From Prevotella sp. (GTDB taxonomy: Bacteria > Bacteroidota > Bacteroidia > Bacteroidales > Bacteroidaceae), in assembly GCA_017548605.1 (NCBI GenBank), contig JAFYZT010000040.1:310001-374000 (forward strand): a stretch of 64,000 bases of DNA, given 5' to 3'. The notes beneath the pieces are model-generated. The model saw nothing but the letters and a program-made list of their open reading frames with translations, did not search any database and was not told the origin of the DNA. Below are positions 52,514-62,531 of the stretch, in pieces. How positions within the stretch are numbered: position 1 is the first letter of the stretch; every line of letters starts with the position of its first letter. The position numbers and the translations under genes were made by a program.

Positions 52514-55500
52514 TTAGAACGTGATGTTGACACCGAAGAGGAAGTTACGCGTAGCCGGCGTGTTGTAACCCACTATTGGCATACGGTGTGTGCGGTATTC
52601 TCCATATGCCACAGCCGTGTTCTCTGTAGCCCATGAGTTGGTTTCGGGATCGAGTCCGCTCTCATTGTTAAATGGCGAGAAGAGCACGAAGGGATTCTGT
52701 ATAGTAGCATAGAGGCGCAAACGGCTGATACCGAGGTCACGCACGCCCTTGAGGTGCTCGAAGTTGTATCCGAGAGTAATCGTGCGGATTTTCAAGTAAC
52801 CAGCATTGAAGTAGCCGAGCGTACTGCCATATTTGGGGTTGTCTCCACTCTGAATGCCACCCGGTTTCGGATATTTGGCACCCGTATTGTCTTCCGTCCA
52901 GTAGTCCACATCGAGCTGTCCACGACGTCCCGTCAGCATGTTGAGATAGCCGTTGGATGAGTGGATGGCCGAGATGAGCTTGCCACCAATTTGGAAGGCA
53001 CCAATCATGGTGAAATCGAAGTGCTTGTAGGATACCGTGGTATTAAAACCACCGAGCAGATCCGGTTCCATATCCATGACACGACGGTCGTCGGGACCGA
53101 TGGCGCGTGTCGGCTTGCCATTAGCATCGAGCACGTCGTCGTTGTATTTCACTTTGATCATTCCGAGGTTGCCACCTGGCTCAAGTATATCGAAGTTGGT
53201 GATGGGGTTACCACTCTCATCCGTACCTACCTGATACACGTCTTCCGCGTTCCAGAGGCCGTCGTACTCATAGTCGTAGATGACATCGATGGGATGACCC
53301 ACGAACCAGCGATTGGCCTCGTCTTTTTCCTTGCCCGATGCCAGGGCGGTCAGTTTGTTGCGGTTGGCATAGAGGTTGATGCCCGCATCCCAATTCCATC
53401 CGTTTTTATTGTCGATGATAGTACCATTGAGGGTAAATTCCCATCCCTTGTTCTCGGTTTTACCAATGTTACCCGTAAAGCTGCTCACGCCAGACGTTGA
53501 AGGCAACGACAGATTGAGCAGGATGTCGTTAGTCTTCTGGATATAGTATTCAAAGGTACCGGAGAGACGTCCGTGGAAGAGGGAGAAGTCAACACCGAAG
53601 TTCCATGTCTTGGAGTATTCCCATCCAAGTTCCGGATTTGGCAAAGCGGTGACATAATAACCCGGTTGGTAGCTACTGCCGAAGTTATAGTTACGTGTCG
53701 AAAGAGTACCCATAGTGGAATACGGGCTGATGCTCTGATTAGAAGTTTCACCGTAGCCGATGCGTAGTTTCAGGTTGTCAAGCCATGTGAGGTCTTGCAT
53801 GAACTCCTCGCGAGAGATGTTCCAACCCAGACTGACAGCAGGATAGGTATGCCACTGGTGTCCTTTTGCCAATCGAGAAGAAGCATCGGCGCGGACAGCC
53901 ACGGAAGCCATATATTTATTGTCGTATGAATACATCACACGGCCCATCCAGGAAATCAGTCCACTCTGCCAGTAGTTGAAGTTTTCGAGTTTTGACTCAC
54001 CTGCGGCTTGGTCAAGAGCATAATACTGCATGAAGTCGCCAGGAATGTCCTGGGCACTTGCACCTATTCTTTCATAGGTGGTTTGTTCTGCCGAATACAT
54101 ACCCACGACATTGAGATTGTGCTTTTCAGCAAACGTTCGGTCATAGGTAACAATATTCTCCACCGCCCAGTTGCGTGTTTGGTCATCCCAAACGCCACCA
54201 CCATTGACAGCTTTGGCATCTTTGTTGTTCACACCCGTACCGGTAAAGTTGCCATTTTTGGATGAACGGAAGTTCAGACCGATATTGATGCGGTAACTAA
54301 GTCCCTCGACCCATGGACATTTCACCTCGCCAAAGAGCGTATTGTAAGTACCTATACCCTTGTTTTCGTTGAGCCACACATCTTCGAGGCTTTCCACCAA
54401 GTCACGAGTAATTACCGTCTGATCGTCGGCGGGAAGAGAAATATAGCGTTTCAGATTTCCATTCTCATCATAGGGGGAAGCTATTGGGGTCATCGCGAGG
54501 ACATTATACATGCCACTCACGCCCTGAGTAAGGCGGTAACTGTTATTGGTTGACAGACCGAAGTGGAAATATTTACCAACGAACTGGTCGAAGTTACCAC
54601 GGACGCTCACACGGTCATATGCCTGTGTAGGCACCACAGCTTCGTCGTGGTAGTAACCAGCACCGAAACTATAGCTACCTCCATTGGTACCGCCCGAAAT
54701 GGTAACATCGTGATTATGGCTAATGCCCGTCTTATAATACAGGTCTTGCCAATCGGTGTCTGTGTCGTCGCTCTCAGCAAGGGAATTCTGGTATAGTCCT
54801 GCATACTTACGGAACTTAGCATAAGTCGGTCCGTCCATCATCGGGTATTTCTTGAACACCGTCTTGAAGCTGACGTATCCGTTGTAGCTCACCTTGGCCG
54901 GAGCGCCCTGATAGCCCTTATTGGTGGTGATGATAATCACACCGTTGGCACCACGGGAGCCATAGATAGCGGTAGCCGACGCGTCCTTAAGAATATCCAT
55001 CGATTTGATGTCGGCAGGGTTGATGTCGGAGAGTACGCCCATGAACGGTATTCCGTCGAGCACGATGAGCGGGTCATTGCTGGCACTCAGTGAGCGCTGA
55101 CCACGGATACGAATCTGCATTTCCGCACCAGGTTGTGACGAGGTCTGTGTCATGAGCACACCAGCTACACGACCTTGCAGGGCCTGTGCCGCGTTGGTAG
55201 CCGCCACCTGATTCAGTTTCTCACCGCCGATATTGGCCACGGAACCCGTTACCGCCTCGCGCCGTTGTGTACCGTAACCGATGACCACCACCTCGTTGAG
55301 GTTATGTCCCTCTTCCTCGAGGATGATACTGAGGCTGGAGCTGGCTCCCACCACCACTTCCTGTGACACATACCCCACATAGGATACGACGAGCGTTGCT
55401 CCTTGGGGAGCATCCAGTTCGAAACGTCCATCGAGGTCAGTAAGTGCCCCGTTGGAAGTGCCTTTCACTTGAACAGTAGCACCGATGAGCGGTCCTTGGG

Positions 55501-55651
55501 AGTCGCCCACGTAGCCTGTTACTTTTTTGCTCTGTTGCACGGCCTCTACTGATTGCGAGTCAGCGGTAGCCATAGCATTCTGTGGGATGGCGAGCAATCC
55601 GAAGAGCGAGCACAATCCCACACATAGAGATTTTCCAAAGTTCACATGCAT
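52514..55651 (-). CDS. SusC/RagA-family TonB-dependent glycan transporter
   Basis: 1045-residue outer-membrane receptor importing oligosaccharides with energy from TonB. Signal peptide (MHVNFGKSLCVGLCSLFGLLAIPQNAMA), carboxypeptidase-regulatory-like domain (VTGYVGDSQGPLIGATVQVKG to LVVSYVGYVSQ), TonB-box region near NEVVVIGYGTQRRE, plug domain with DPLIVLDGIPFMG and DASATAIYGSRGANGVIIITT, then a 22-strand barrel ending FLFGVNITF. Paired with SusD immediately downstream. A minus-strand TACCTTTG at 55805-55798 is the likely -7 box without a clear -33 box, as expected for an activator-dependent promoter. Confidence 0.96.
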   Translation of the reverse strand: MHVNFGKSLCVGLCSLFGLLAIPQNAMATADSQSVEAVQQSKKVTGYVGDSQGPLIGATVQVKGTSNGALTDLDGRFELDAPQGATLVVSYVGYVSQEVVVGASSSLSIILEEEGHNLNEVVVIGYGTQRREAVTGSVANIGGEKLNQVAATNAAQALQGRVAGVLMTQTSSQPGAEMQIRIRGQRSLSASNDPLIVLDGIPFMGVLSDINPADIKSMDILKDASATAIYGSRGANGVIIITTNKGYQGAPAKVSYNGYVSFKTVFKKYPMMDGPTYAKFRKYAGLYQNSLAESDDTDTDWQDLYYKTGISHNHDVTISGGTNGGSYSFGAGYYHDEAVVPTQAYDRVSVRGNFDQFVGKYFHFGLSTNNSYRLTQGVSGMYNVLAMTPIASPYDENGNLKRYISLPADDQTVITRDLVESLEDVWLNENKGIGTYNTLFGEVKCPWVEGLSYRINIGLNFRSSKNGNFTGTGVNNKDAKAVNGGGVWDDQTRNWAVENIVTYDRTFAEKHNLNVVGMYSAEQTTYERIGASAQDIPGDFMQYYALDQAAGESKLENFNYWQSGLISWMGRVMYSYDNKYMASVAVRADASSRLAKGHQWHTYPAVSLGWNISREEFMQDLTWLDNLKLRIGYGETSNQSISPYSTMGTLSTRNYNFGSSYQPGYYVTALPNPELGWEYSKTWNFGVDFSLFHGRLSGTFEYYIQKTNDILLNLSLPSTSGVSSFTGNIGKTENKGWEFTLNGTIIDNKNGWNWDAGINLYANRNKLTALASGKEKDEANRWFVGHPIDVIYDYEYDGLWNAEDVYQVGTDESGNPITNFDILEPGGNLGMIKVKYNDDVLDANGKPTRAIGPDDRRVMDMEPDLLGGFNTTVSYKHFDFTMIGAFQIGGKLISAIHSSNGYLNMLTGRRGQLDVDYWTEDNTGAKYPKPGGIQSGDNPKYGSTLGYFNAGYLKIRTITLGYNFEHLKGVRDLGISRLRLYATIQNPFVLFSPFNNESGLDPETNSWATENTAVAYGEYRTHRMPIVGYNTPATRNFLFGVNITF

Positions 55652-55797
55652 AGCATTCTTTTTTTAAGTTGGTAATATATATAAATTAGGTTATGTAATA
55701 TTTTTGGATTTTCAGATTTGTCTATTTTTTGTTGTTTATTTTTTCATTTTGTGCGTTCATGCATGCAGAAGAGTGGCCTTTGTTTCTATAGACGACA

Positions 55798-55869
55798 CAA
55801 AGGTAAATATAATTAAAATTCATTCCATTAACGATTGTTCCAAGGGTTTTAAAATTTGTTTCAGACAAA
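55798..55869 (-). promoter_or_regulatory. Probable HTCS-activated promoter of susCD
   Basis: TACCTTTG at 55805-55798 on the minus strand, with no TTTG at the normal distance. About 50 bp further upstream is the inverted repeat TTTGT-ttcag-ACAAA (55855-55869), a possible activator site. The leader would be about 140 nt. The gap 55652-56018 contains this region and the HTCS terminator hairpin. Confidence 0.4.
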
Positions 55870-55955
55870 AAAAACGTGTTATTTCCCAGAGATATGTAGG
55901 CTCAAGTGGCAATTATAAGAAGATAAAGGAAGGTAAAAGAAGATAGAGGAAGATA

Positions 55956-55988
55956 AATAACGTAATTACAAATCGCAATTACGTTATT
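55956..55988 (-). terminator. Terminator hairpin between HTCS and susC
   Basis: A 12-bp perfect stem AATAACGTAATT / AATTACGTTATT with a 9-nt loop, 31 bp past the HTCS stop. It is followed on the minus strand by TATCTTCC, a poor T-tract, so it may be attenuating rather than a full stop. Confidence 0.6.
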
Positions 55989-56018
55989 TCTGTGCCATGA
56001 TATTTCGTTATGATGAGA

Positions 56019-59000
56019 TTACTGTTTCTTTTCTTTATCGGCGAATTCTGTGGGAGTCATTCCATAATAACGTTTGAAGACGGTAGAGAAATAGGTCTGG
56101 TTGTTGAAACCTACGGAATAAGCCACCTGTGAGATGTTGATTTTTCCCTCGCGGATAAGACGAACCGCTTGTTCCAGTCTGAGGTTACGAATGAACTCCC
56201 CGGTAGAGATTCCTGTCATTTCCTTCATCTTACGGTGCAATTGAGTTCGCGAGAGTCCCACTTCATCTGTCAGTTTATCAACATTGAAATCCGGGTCAGA
56301 GAGGTTTTCGTTAATCGACTTCATTATACGCTCCATGAGCACATCGTTATTGCCCTTGACGACAACGTTCTCCACCTTATCCTCCTGTTTCTGCGCCCCT
56401 GTAAACTTACCGCGAAGGCGTCGCACATTGTCAACGAGGTTATCGATGAGGATATGCAGTTCCTCCATATTAAATGGTTTGGCCAGATAAGCATCAGCCC
56501 CTTTCCTCAAGCCCTCCATGCGGTCGCTCACCTCCGCCTTCGACGTGAGTAGGATTACCGGAATGTCGCTAATATTGGTATTGCTCTTGAGTTGTTTGAG
56601 GAATGTCAGTCCATCCATCTCCGGCATCATAACATCACAGATGACTAAGTCGTACTCGTTGTTGGTGAGCAGCATCTTCAATGCCTCGCGCCCATTCGAA
56701 GCCGCTTCGACACGATACCAGTCAGCCAATTCGTTCTGAATGTAATGAACCACCTCTATGTCGTCATCGACAACAAGCAGTCGCAAGTTTCTCGATGCCT
56801 GTCGTTTGCCGCCAAGTCTTCTTTCCGCCGCATTTTTCGCTATCTCCTCAGGTTTCAGGTGTGCCTTTCCCATAGGTATAGTCACCTCAAGGCAAGCACC
56901 ACGCTGACCATCTGTACGGTTATACGCTTTTATCTGTCCTCCATGCATGAGCACGATGCTTCGACTGAGATTCAGCCCGATGCCCGTTCCCTCGATATGG
57001 AAATCACTGGCATTATTGCCTTGGTAGAAACGTTCGAAAAGCCGTTCCGTCTTCTCATCTTTAAATCCTATGCCACTGTCGACTACACGGAGCGTCGCCT
57101 CTTTGTCATTATGTGAGAGCATCACCTTTACCTCTCCCCCGTCGAACGTGTACTTGAAGGCGTTTGACAATAGGTTGCTCACCACTTTATCAAACTGTAT
57201 GCGGTCGACCCATACCATCAGCCGTTCATCATCGTGTTCAAACGGGAAATGGATGTTTCTCTGTTGGGCATTGAAATGGAAGAGAGAACAGATGCCTTGT
57301 ATGAATCCCACCAGGTCGGTCTCCGTGCAGTGCAGGTGCATCTGGTTCTTATCTATTTTCCTTTCATCGAGTATTTGGTTCACCAAGAGCATCAGCCGGC
57401 TGGCATTACGGTCGATGGTTTCAATGTCGGCGCGGCTCTCAGCATCAGTAACTCTGCTTTTGAGTTTGTTGAGCGGTCCCATGATGAGTGTCAGCGGCGA
57501 CCGTATGTCGTGAGTGGCATTGATGAGGAAGCGCATTTTTTCTTCGTCGAGGTCAGCCTTCCGTTTGCGTTCCCTATAATAGAAGGCGAATGCAGCGAGA
57601 GCGATGGCCGCCAAAGCATATAGGAGGTATGCCCATGTGGTGGCATACCAAGGAGCCTTGACCACCACCGTGACTTTTTTTATCGAGTCTGTGTAGATAC
57701 CATTGCTTGCCGCCCGCACCTCGATGATGTATTTCCCAGGTTTCATGCGCGAGAACGATATACCGTTGGACCCGTTTTCCATCGGTCGCCACTGGCTGCC
57801 GTTGACTCTATATTCATAGGTGATGTTGTCGGCATCGCGAAAGGTAAGCATGGAAAACTCCATGGCGAATGAGTTCTGGTCATAAGGGATGACGAATTCA
57901 TCGGCAAAGCATCCTACAGGTTTTCCGTCAATGGTGAAATTGGTGAGGTACACTTCGCCCGTGAGTTTTTCTCGGTTTCCGATTACCTCGTCGGGATAAA
58001 ACGCCACTAAGCCCTCATTGCTACCATAACAGATACGGTCATCGTCGGCGTGCACCAAGGCACCGAGCGTAAATTCCCTCGTTTCCAAGCCATTACCTGA
58101 GTTATGAAGGATGAATCGTTTTTCTTGGTGGTCGTATTGCCAAATGCCATTGGCGGAACTGAACCACAGGTCGCCATTTCTTGATGCCACAATTGAATAG
58201 ACGGGTTTGTTCTCAATCTCTTTGGAGTCAGGCGCGAGAACCACTTTGTTCTGTTTGCGCTGATACTGGTACAAACCATTATCCGTACCAATGAGAATGT
58301 TACCCTCATGTTCGCATAGCGCAAAGCACTGTATTCCCTTCAGCTGCACGTCCCATCCAAACACCTTGAAGTTGCCATCGGCGGGATTCATCACACTCAC
58401 GCCATCTACCGTGGCTATCCACAGCAGTCCGTGGCTGTCGAGCAGCAGCGCTTTTATCCAATCGTTGCACAGTACCCCTTTCTGTTTAGCATCATTATAC
58501 ATGGAGTACTGCCGTGTCTCGCCCGTAGCCGTATTGTACACACACAATCCCTTACCATAGTTGCAGATATAGAGTATGCCGTCGCCATCGTCGGTCATTA
58601 AGTTGATTCCCCATCCATCGACTTTCAATTTGGACGTGCTGGCACCTGTGTTGGGGTCGTAGCTGTAGAGCACGTTCTCACTCCCCACCCAATAATGTCC
58701 TTGCTTGTCGCGGTATATGCAGTTGGCCCCAGCCGGTGAATGGAGTGCAGGCGTAATTTTTCCATTTCTGTCGAAATTATAGATGCCGCTTTTCTGCACA
58801 GTACACCAGATACTGCCATCACTGCCTGATGCCACACTCGACACGCCACTGCCCAACACGTAATTCTGGTTGGCAAATTTCCATGTGGAGAAAGCATCCT
58901 TTCTCTTGTTCATTTCGAAGAGTCCCTTCTTATAGCAGCTTACCCAAAGGTTCTGGTCCTTGTCTTCGAAGAGGTGGTTGACATTGGTTGTGGTGATGTC

Positions 59001-59900
59001 GTATTTCCCATTGACATTCTTTACCTGTTGTATCCGCTTGTCACCAGCGGCGATGAGAAACAGTCCGCGTCCAGAAGTGCCCAAATAGATGTTTCCCGCA
59101 TGGTCGACAAGGGCGCAACGTATCGATACTTCACCATCGAGCGACGACATATCGTAGCCAGCGTCTGAGAGTTGAGCTGTAGCATAGTCGTAACGCAGGA
59201 TGCCATACATGCACACCGCAAGAAATCCTCTGGAGTCGGGCTTTAGGAAACTGACCACTGGTCCGTACTTCGACACGTAGTTTTTGGTGGCCGTGGGCTG
59301 CAACGCATTGACCTTGATTTTCGTAATGGTGTCGGTCTGGTACCCTCGCCACAGGTTATGCTGTTCATCCTCGAACAATATACCCATGAAATCGTTGGTT
59401 TTCCTTCTGGAGAACTGTGTTTCATGGGTAATCACATCCTTCCCCTTGCGTAGAGCGAACATGCCAAAGCCAGCCGTGGTAATGAGTACATTCCCTTCCG
59501 AATCCTCCATCATGAACTCCACACGTGGAGTCAGTCCTTCTGGGAAGGGATAGCGCACGAAACAGTTACGTTCATAATCGAAGCGGCTGACACCCGTTGA
59601 TGAGCCTATCCACAGACGATGCTGGCTATCGACGAGCAACCGTGTAATGTTGTTGTCCTGCACCGTTGTGGAATCATTACGGTCGGTAAAGTAATGGGTG
59701 AAGCGATAGCCATCAAAACGGTTCAGTCCATAAAGTGTGGCCACCCAGATATAGCCATAATGGTCTTGGGTGATATTGTCAATCATGCTACTCGAAAGTT
59801 TGTCAGCAGTATAAAACACGCCGTTGTCTGCTCTTGTCTGTAAGAAGGACAAGCAACAAACAACAAGAGTGAAAACACATGACAACAATCTCTTTTGCAT
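56019..59900 (-). CDS. Hybrid two-component sensor/regulator (HTCS), xylan-type locus
   Basis: 1293 residues: signal peptide (MQKRLLSCVFTLVVCCLSFLQTRA), propeller sensor repeats (WVATLYGLNRFDGYRF, WIGSSTGVSRFDY, WIATVDGVSVMNP), Y_Y_Y domain (about 660-740), a transmembrane helix (TTWAYLLYALAAIALAAFAF), HisKA with NATHDIRSPLT (H797), HATPase (GTGIGLNLSRSIV), receiver (D1089 in CDVMMPEMDG) and AraC HTH at about 1195-1285. The histidine motif reads THDIRSP in place of the more usual SHEIRTP. It starts 33 bp after the GH115 stop, so the sensor appears co-transcribed with the enzyme and lies upstream of susCD. Xylo- or glucuronoxylo-oligosaccharides are its likely signal (inference). Confidence 0.94.
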   Translation of the reverse strand: MQKRLLSCVFTLVVCCLSFLQTRADNGVFYTADKLSSSMIDNITQDHYGYIWVATLYGLNRFDGYRFTHYFTDRNDSTTVQDNNITRLLVDSQHRLWIGSSTGVSRFDYERNCFVRYPFPEGLTPRVEFMMEDSEGNVLITTAGFGMFALRKGKDVITHETQFSRRKTNDFMGILFEDEQHNLWRGYQTDTITKIKVNALQPTATKNYVSKYGPVVSFLKPDSRGFLAVCMYGILRYDYATAQLSDAGYDMSSLDGEVSIRCALVDHAGNIYLGTSGRGLFLIAAGDKRIQQVKNVNGKYDITTTNVNHLFEDKDQNLWVSCYKKGLFEMNKRKDAFSTWKFANQNYVLGSGVSSVASGSDGSIWCTVQKSGIYNFDRNGKITPALHSPAGANCIYRDKQGHYWVGSENVLYSYDPNTGASTSKLKVDGWGINLMTDDGDGILYICNYGKGLCVYNTATGETRQYSMYNDAKQKGVLCNDWIKALLLDSHGLLWIATVDGVSVMNPADGNFKVFGWDVQLKGIQCFALCEHEGNILIGTDNGLYQYQRKQNKVVLAPDSKEIENKPVYSIVASRNGDLWFSSANGIWQYDHQEKRFILHNSGNGLETREFTLGALVHADDDRICYGSNEGLVAFYPDEVIGNREKLTGEVYLTNFTIDGKPVGCFADEFVIPYDQNSFAMEFSMLTFRDADNITYEYRVNGSQWRPMENGSNGISFSRMKPGKYIIEVRAASNGIYTDSIKKVTVVVKAPWYATTWAYLLYALAAIALAAFAFYYRERKRKADLDEEKMRFLINATHDIRSPLTLIMGPLNKLKSRVTDAESRADIETIDRNASRLMLLVNQILDERKIDKNQMHLHCTETDLVGFIQGICSLFHFNAQQRNIHFPFEHDDERLMVWVDRIQFDKVVSNLLSNAFKYTFDGGEVKVMLSHNDKEATLRVVDSGIGFKDEKTERLFERFYQGNNASDFHIEGTGIGLNLSRSIVLMHGGQIKAYNRTDGQRGACLEVTIPMGKAHLKPEEIAKNAAERRLGGKRQASRNLRLLVVDDDIEVVHYIQNELADWYRVEAASNGREALKMLLTNNEYDLVICDVMMPEMDGLTFLKQLKSNTNISDIPVILLTSKAEVSDRMEGLRKGADAYLAKPFNMEELHILIDNLVDNVRRLRGKFTGAQKQEDKVENVVVKGNNDVLMERIMKSINENLSDPDFNVDKLTDEVGLSRTQLHRKMKEMTGISTGEFIRNLRLEQAVRLIREGKINISQVAYSVGFNNQTYFSTVFKRYYGMTPTEFADKEKKQ

Positions 59901-59933
59901 AGGATTATCAGTTTAGGTTTGAGATATCCGTCA

Positions 59934-62357
59934 TTAACGAACGCTTCTTGACGACTCCTTCCCGTGGAGGTAGGAACGTTGGTAACCGCCACAGTCAATG
60001 ACGATTTTCTCAAAGACTATAGCCGGGTCGAGCGGTTCAATACGCAGGGTATGGGAACCCGCCGGAGCTGCGATGGGCACTGTTTTCTCCACCACCCTCC
60101 GAGCCACTGTTGGATAATACACGGAATAAATATTCTGGGGATTTTCGTTCAAGTTTTCGTTGAAGTTGACGACTTGCTGCTGTTGGTCGTCGAGCGTCAC
60201 ACGGTAGCGTAATCCCCCTTGGTTGAGGAAGTCGAGCGTCGATTTCACAACTACCACCACACTCTTGATATCAGAGGATGTGTTGAATCGATAAGTCAGT
60301 GCTGCACCTGTTACGCTTTGCGTATAAGGTCGTAGGGTGATACCGCTGAGCGTGCGTCCCATGAACGGAATAATGGTCCACTGCGCGTTGGCGGCATCTG
60401 TCTTGCTGAAATAATGTTCCGCCTCGATGGCCACCATACCATTTGCTTCAGTGAAGATATTGTTGCCCTCTGCAGGAGCATCGAGTCGTTTCACACGGGG
60501 CATGATGTCATGTGGTCCAAAGTCATCATTCCAAGATCTGTAACCGATATGTTTCTGTGTCATCATACCGTTCCACTTGCCGTTGGCGAAATCGTAATTG
60601 TATGCCGCACAAAGCAGAGAATCGCGTCGGAACGCCTCCTCCACCCTATCCGCCCACAGATTGGCGTCGGGGTTGCCCTCGTCATAGCATTTCAGGTTCA
60701 TGGCCTGAGCATAGTACATACGGTAGATGTTGGCCATGGCCTGTATGGGAAAGAGTATGATTTGCTGATAGGCATCATGGTATTCCGGTTTGAGCGTGGC
60801 GAACTGACGTAGTGCCTCCATCTCCAATCGGTCGTAGTCGGCCACCACCTGCTCCCACTCACCTGAGGCGAGGTTGTAGGTACGGTGGTCGAGCATTTCC
60901 GCTGTTATGCGTCCGTTGTATTTACAGCATAAGTTGAGCAGCCGTGCCGCTTCGTCGGCCTGGTCGTTGCCGAATGCAGCCTGACAAAACGCTAACGTAT
61001 GGTCGGGGATGGTCTCCTCGCCCTTCCATGCCATATCCATGAACAGTTGTATAGGATATTCCATGGGTTTAAGGTCACCCACGTTGAGTACCCAGAGTCG
61101 GTCGATGCCGTACTCGAGCGAGAGTGTCAGTTGCTCCCACATGTTCTGTATGGGTGTCACGTTAAGCCACTTGCTATTTCGTGGTGCCCCCACGTAATCA
61201 ACATGATAGTAAAGTCCCCATCCACCAGGACGTTTTCGTTCCTTGGCAGTGGGTACACGGCGCACATTGCCCCAATTGTCGTCACAGAGCAGCATGATTA
61301 CGTCATCGGGGACACGCATCCCCTTGTCGTAGTAGTCAAGCACTTCTTTATATAACGCCCACACCTGCGGTGTTTCCTTTGCCGGGCGACCAGTAACCTC
61401 TTTGATGATACGGCGTTGGTTGTTCACGATATCAAGCAATAGTTTGGTATCAGCATCTTCACTCATCGCCTCATCGCCATCTCCCCTCATGCCGATGGTC
61501 ACAATATCCTCGGTGTTCTTGATGCGTTCTATGCCCTCACGGAAAAAACGGTCGAGCACTTCTTTGTTAGTGCTGTAGTTCCACGCACCGTATTCGCGGC
61601 GATGGCGCGCCCACTCTTGATGGTTGCGGGCCATCGGCTCGTGGTGTGAGGTACCAATGATGACCCCCATCTCATCTGCTGTCGGTGAGTTGAGCGGGTC
61701 GTCGGCATAGAACGCCCATCCCCACATGGCCGGCCAAAGGAAGTTGCCTTTGAGGCGGAGGATGAGTTCAAACACTTTCTCATAAAAATCATGACCACCA
61801 TAGTTCGTGCCAAAAGTGTTCTTCACCCATGAAGTGAGGCATGGAGCCTCATCATTGAGGAACAATCCGCGATAGCGTACCGCTGGTTCACCATCTGTAT
61901 AGGAGCCGTTGACGAGGAACACCCTGTCGTGTTTCTCCACTGGCACGTCTGCCCAATAGTACCATGGCGACACACCCATCTGCCGTGACAATTCATAGAT
62001 TCCATAGATAGCGCCCCTCTTGTCACTGCCCGTTATGCTGACTCGACGGTTTTGAATGTCGATGATGTATTTCTCACGGGCCTTCATCTTGGGGTCGATG
62101 GCGATGACGATTTGCGCATCATCGCGTTGCCCTGTAATGGCCGTCTGTGCCCCACACACTTTGTTGATGTCGGTACAGAGGTCTTTTGCGGCGCGTTGCA
62201 CCCCTTTGTCAGCCGTGTCGACAAAGACGGCTACCCGTCCCCCTTCGTTGAGGCACCATCCCTGGTTGTTGAAATTGACAAATGGTTCAGCGGCCTGCGC
62301 CTCGACTGCGAAGCCAGCAATAAGAAGAGCGATCAGAAGATGGAACGTTTTTTTCAT
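59934..62357 (-). CDS. GH115 xylan alpha-1,2-glucuronidase
   Basis: 807 residues with signal peptide (MKKTFHLLIALLIAGFAVEAQA). GH115 members remove (4-O-methyl-)glucuronic acid from both internal and terminal xylose residues of glucuronoxylan. Visible family segments: RGAIYGIYELSRQMGVSPWYYWADVP, RYRGLFLNDEAPCLTSW, LRLKGNFLWPAMWGWAF, GTSHHEPMARNHQEW, DIVTIGMRGDGDEAM, LLCDDNWGNVRRVP and GWGLYYHVDYVGAPRNSKW. A C-terminal carbohydrate-binding-like beta-sandwich (about 640-800, AIEAEHYFSKTDAANAQWTIIP) completes it. It leads the GH115-HTCS transcript. A TATTTTTG box lies just upstream of the start near 62386. Confidence 0.95.
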   Translation of the reverse strand: MKKTFHLLIALLIAGFAVEAQAAEPFVNFNNQGWCLNEGGRVAVFVDTADKGVQRAAKDLCTDINKVCGAQTAITGQRDDAQIVIAIDPKMKAREKYIIDIQNRRVSITGSDKRGAIYGIYELSRQMGVSPWYYWADVPVEKHDRVFLVNGSYTDGEPAVRYRGLFLNDEAPCLTSWVKNTFGTNYGGHDFYEKVFELILRLKGNFLWPAMWGWAFYADDPLNSPTADEMGVIIGTSHHEPMARNHQEWARHRREYGAWNYSTNKEVLDRFFREGIERIKNTEDIVTIGMRGDGDEAMSEDADTKLLLDIVNNQRRIIKEVTGRPAKETPQVWALYKEVLDYYDKGMRVPDDVIMLLCDDNWGNVRRVPTAKERKRPGGWGLYYHVDYVGAPRNSKWLNVTPIQNMWEQLTLSLEYGIDRLWVLNVGDLKPMEYPIQLFMDMAWKGEETIPDHTLAFCQAAFGNDQADEAARLLNLCCKYNGRITAEMLDHRTYNLASGEWEQVVADYDRLEMEALRQFATLKPEYHDAYQQIILFPIQAMANIYRMYYAQAMNLKCYDEGNPDANLWADRVEEAFRRDSLLCAAYNYDFANGKWNGMMTQKHIGYRSWNDDFGPHDIMPRVKRLDAPAEGNNIFTEANGMVAIEAEHYFSKTDAANAQWTIIPFMGRTLSGITLRPYTQSVTGAALTYRFNTSSDIKSVVVVVKSTLDFLNQGGLRYRVTLDDQQQQVVNFNENLNENPQNIYSVYYPTVARRVVEKTVPIAAPAGSHTLRIEPLDPAIVFEKIVIDCGGYQRSYLHGKESSRSVR

Positions 62358-62531
62358 GACTCCATGCGGTTAGTTTCCGCAAAAATAGCGTTTTTTGACG
62401 TTGTCACAAAAAAAACGTTCCACAAATATTATATATGAAACAAATTCAAAAGTAAAAAGAAAGGAAATTTCGAGTTTGAAAATTTATTTGGGCGTTTTTA
62501 TAAAGGAGTTTGGAGTGAAAATATGAGTCTT

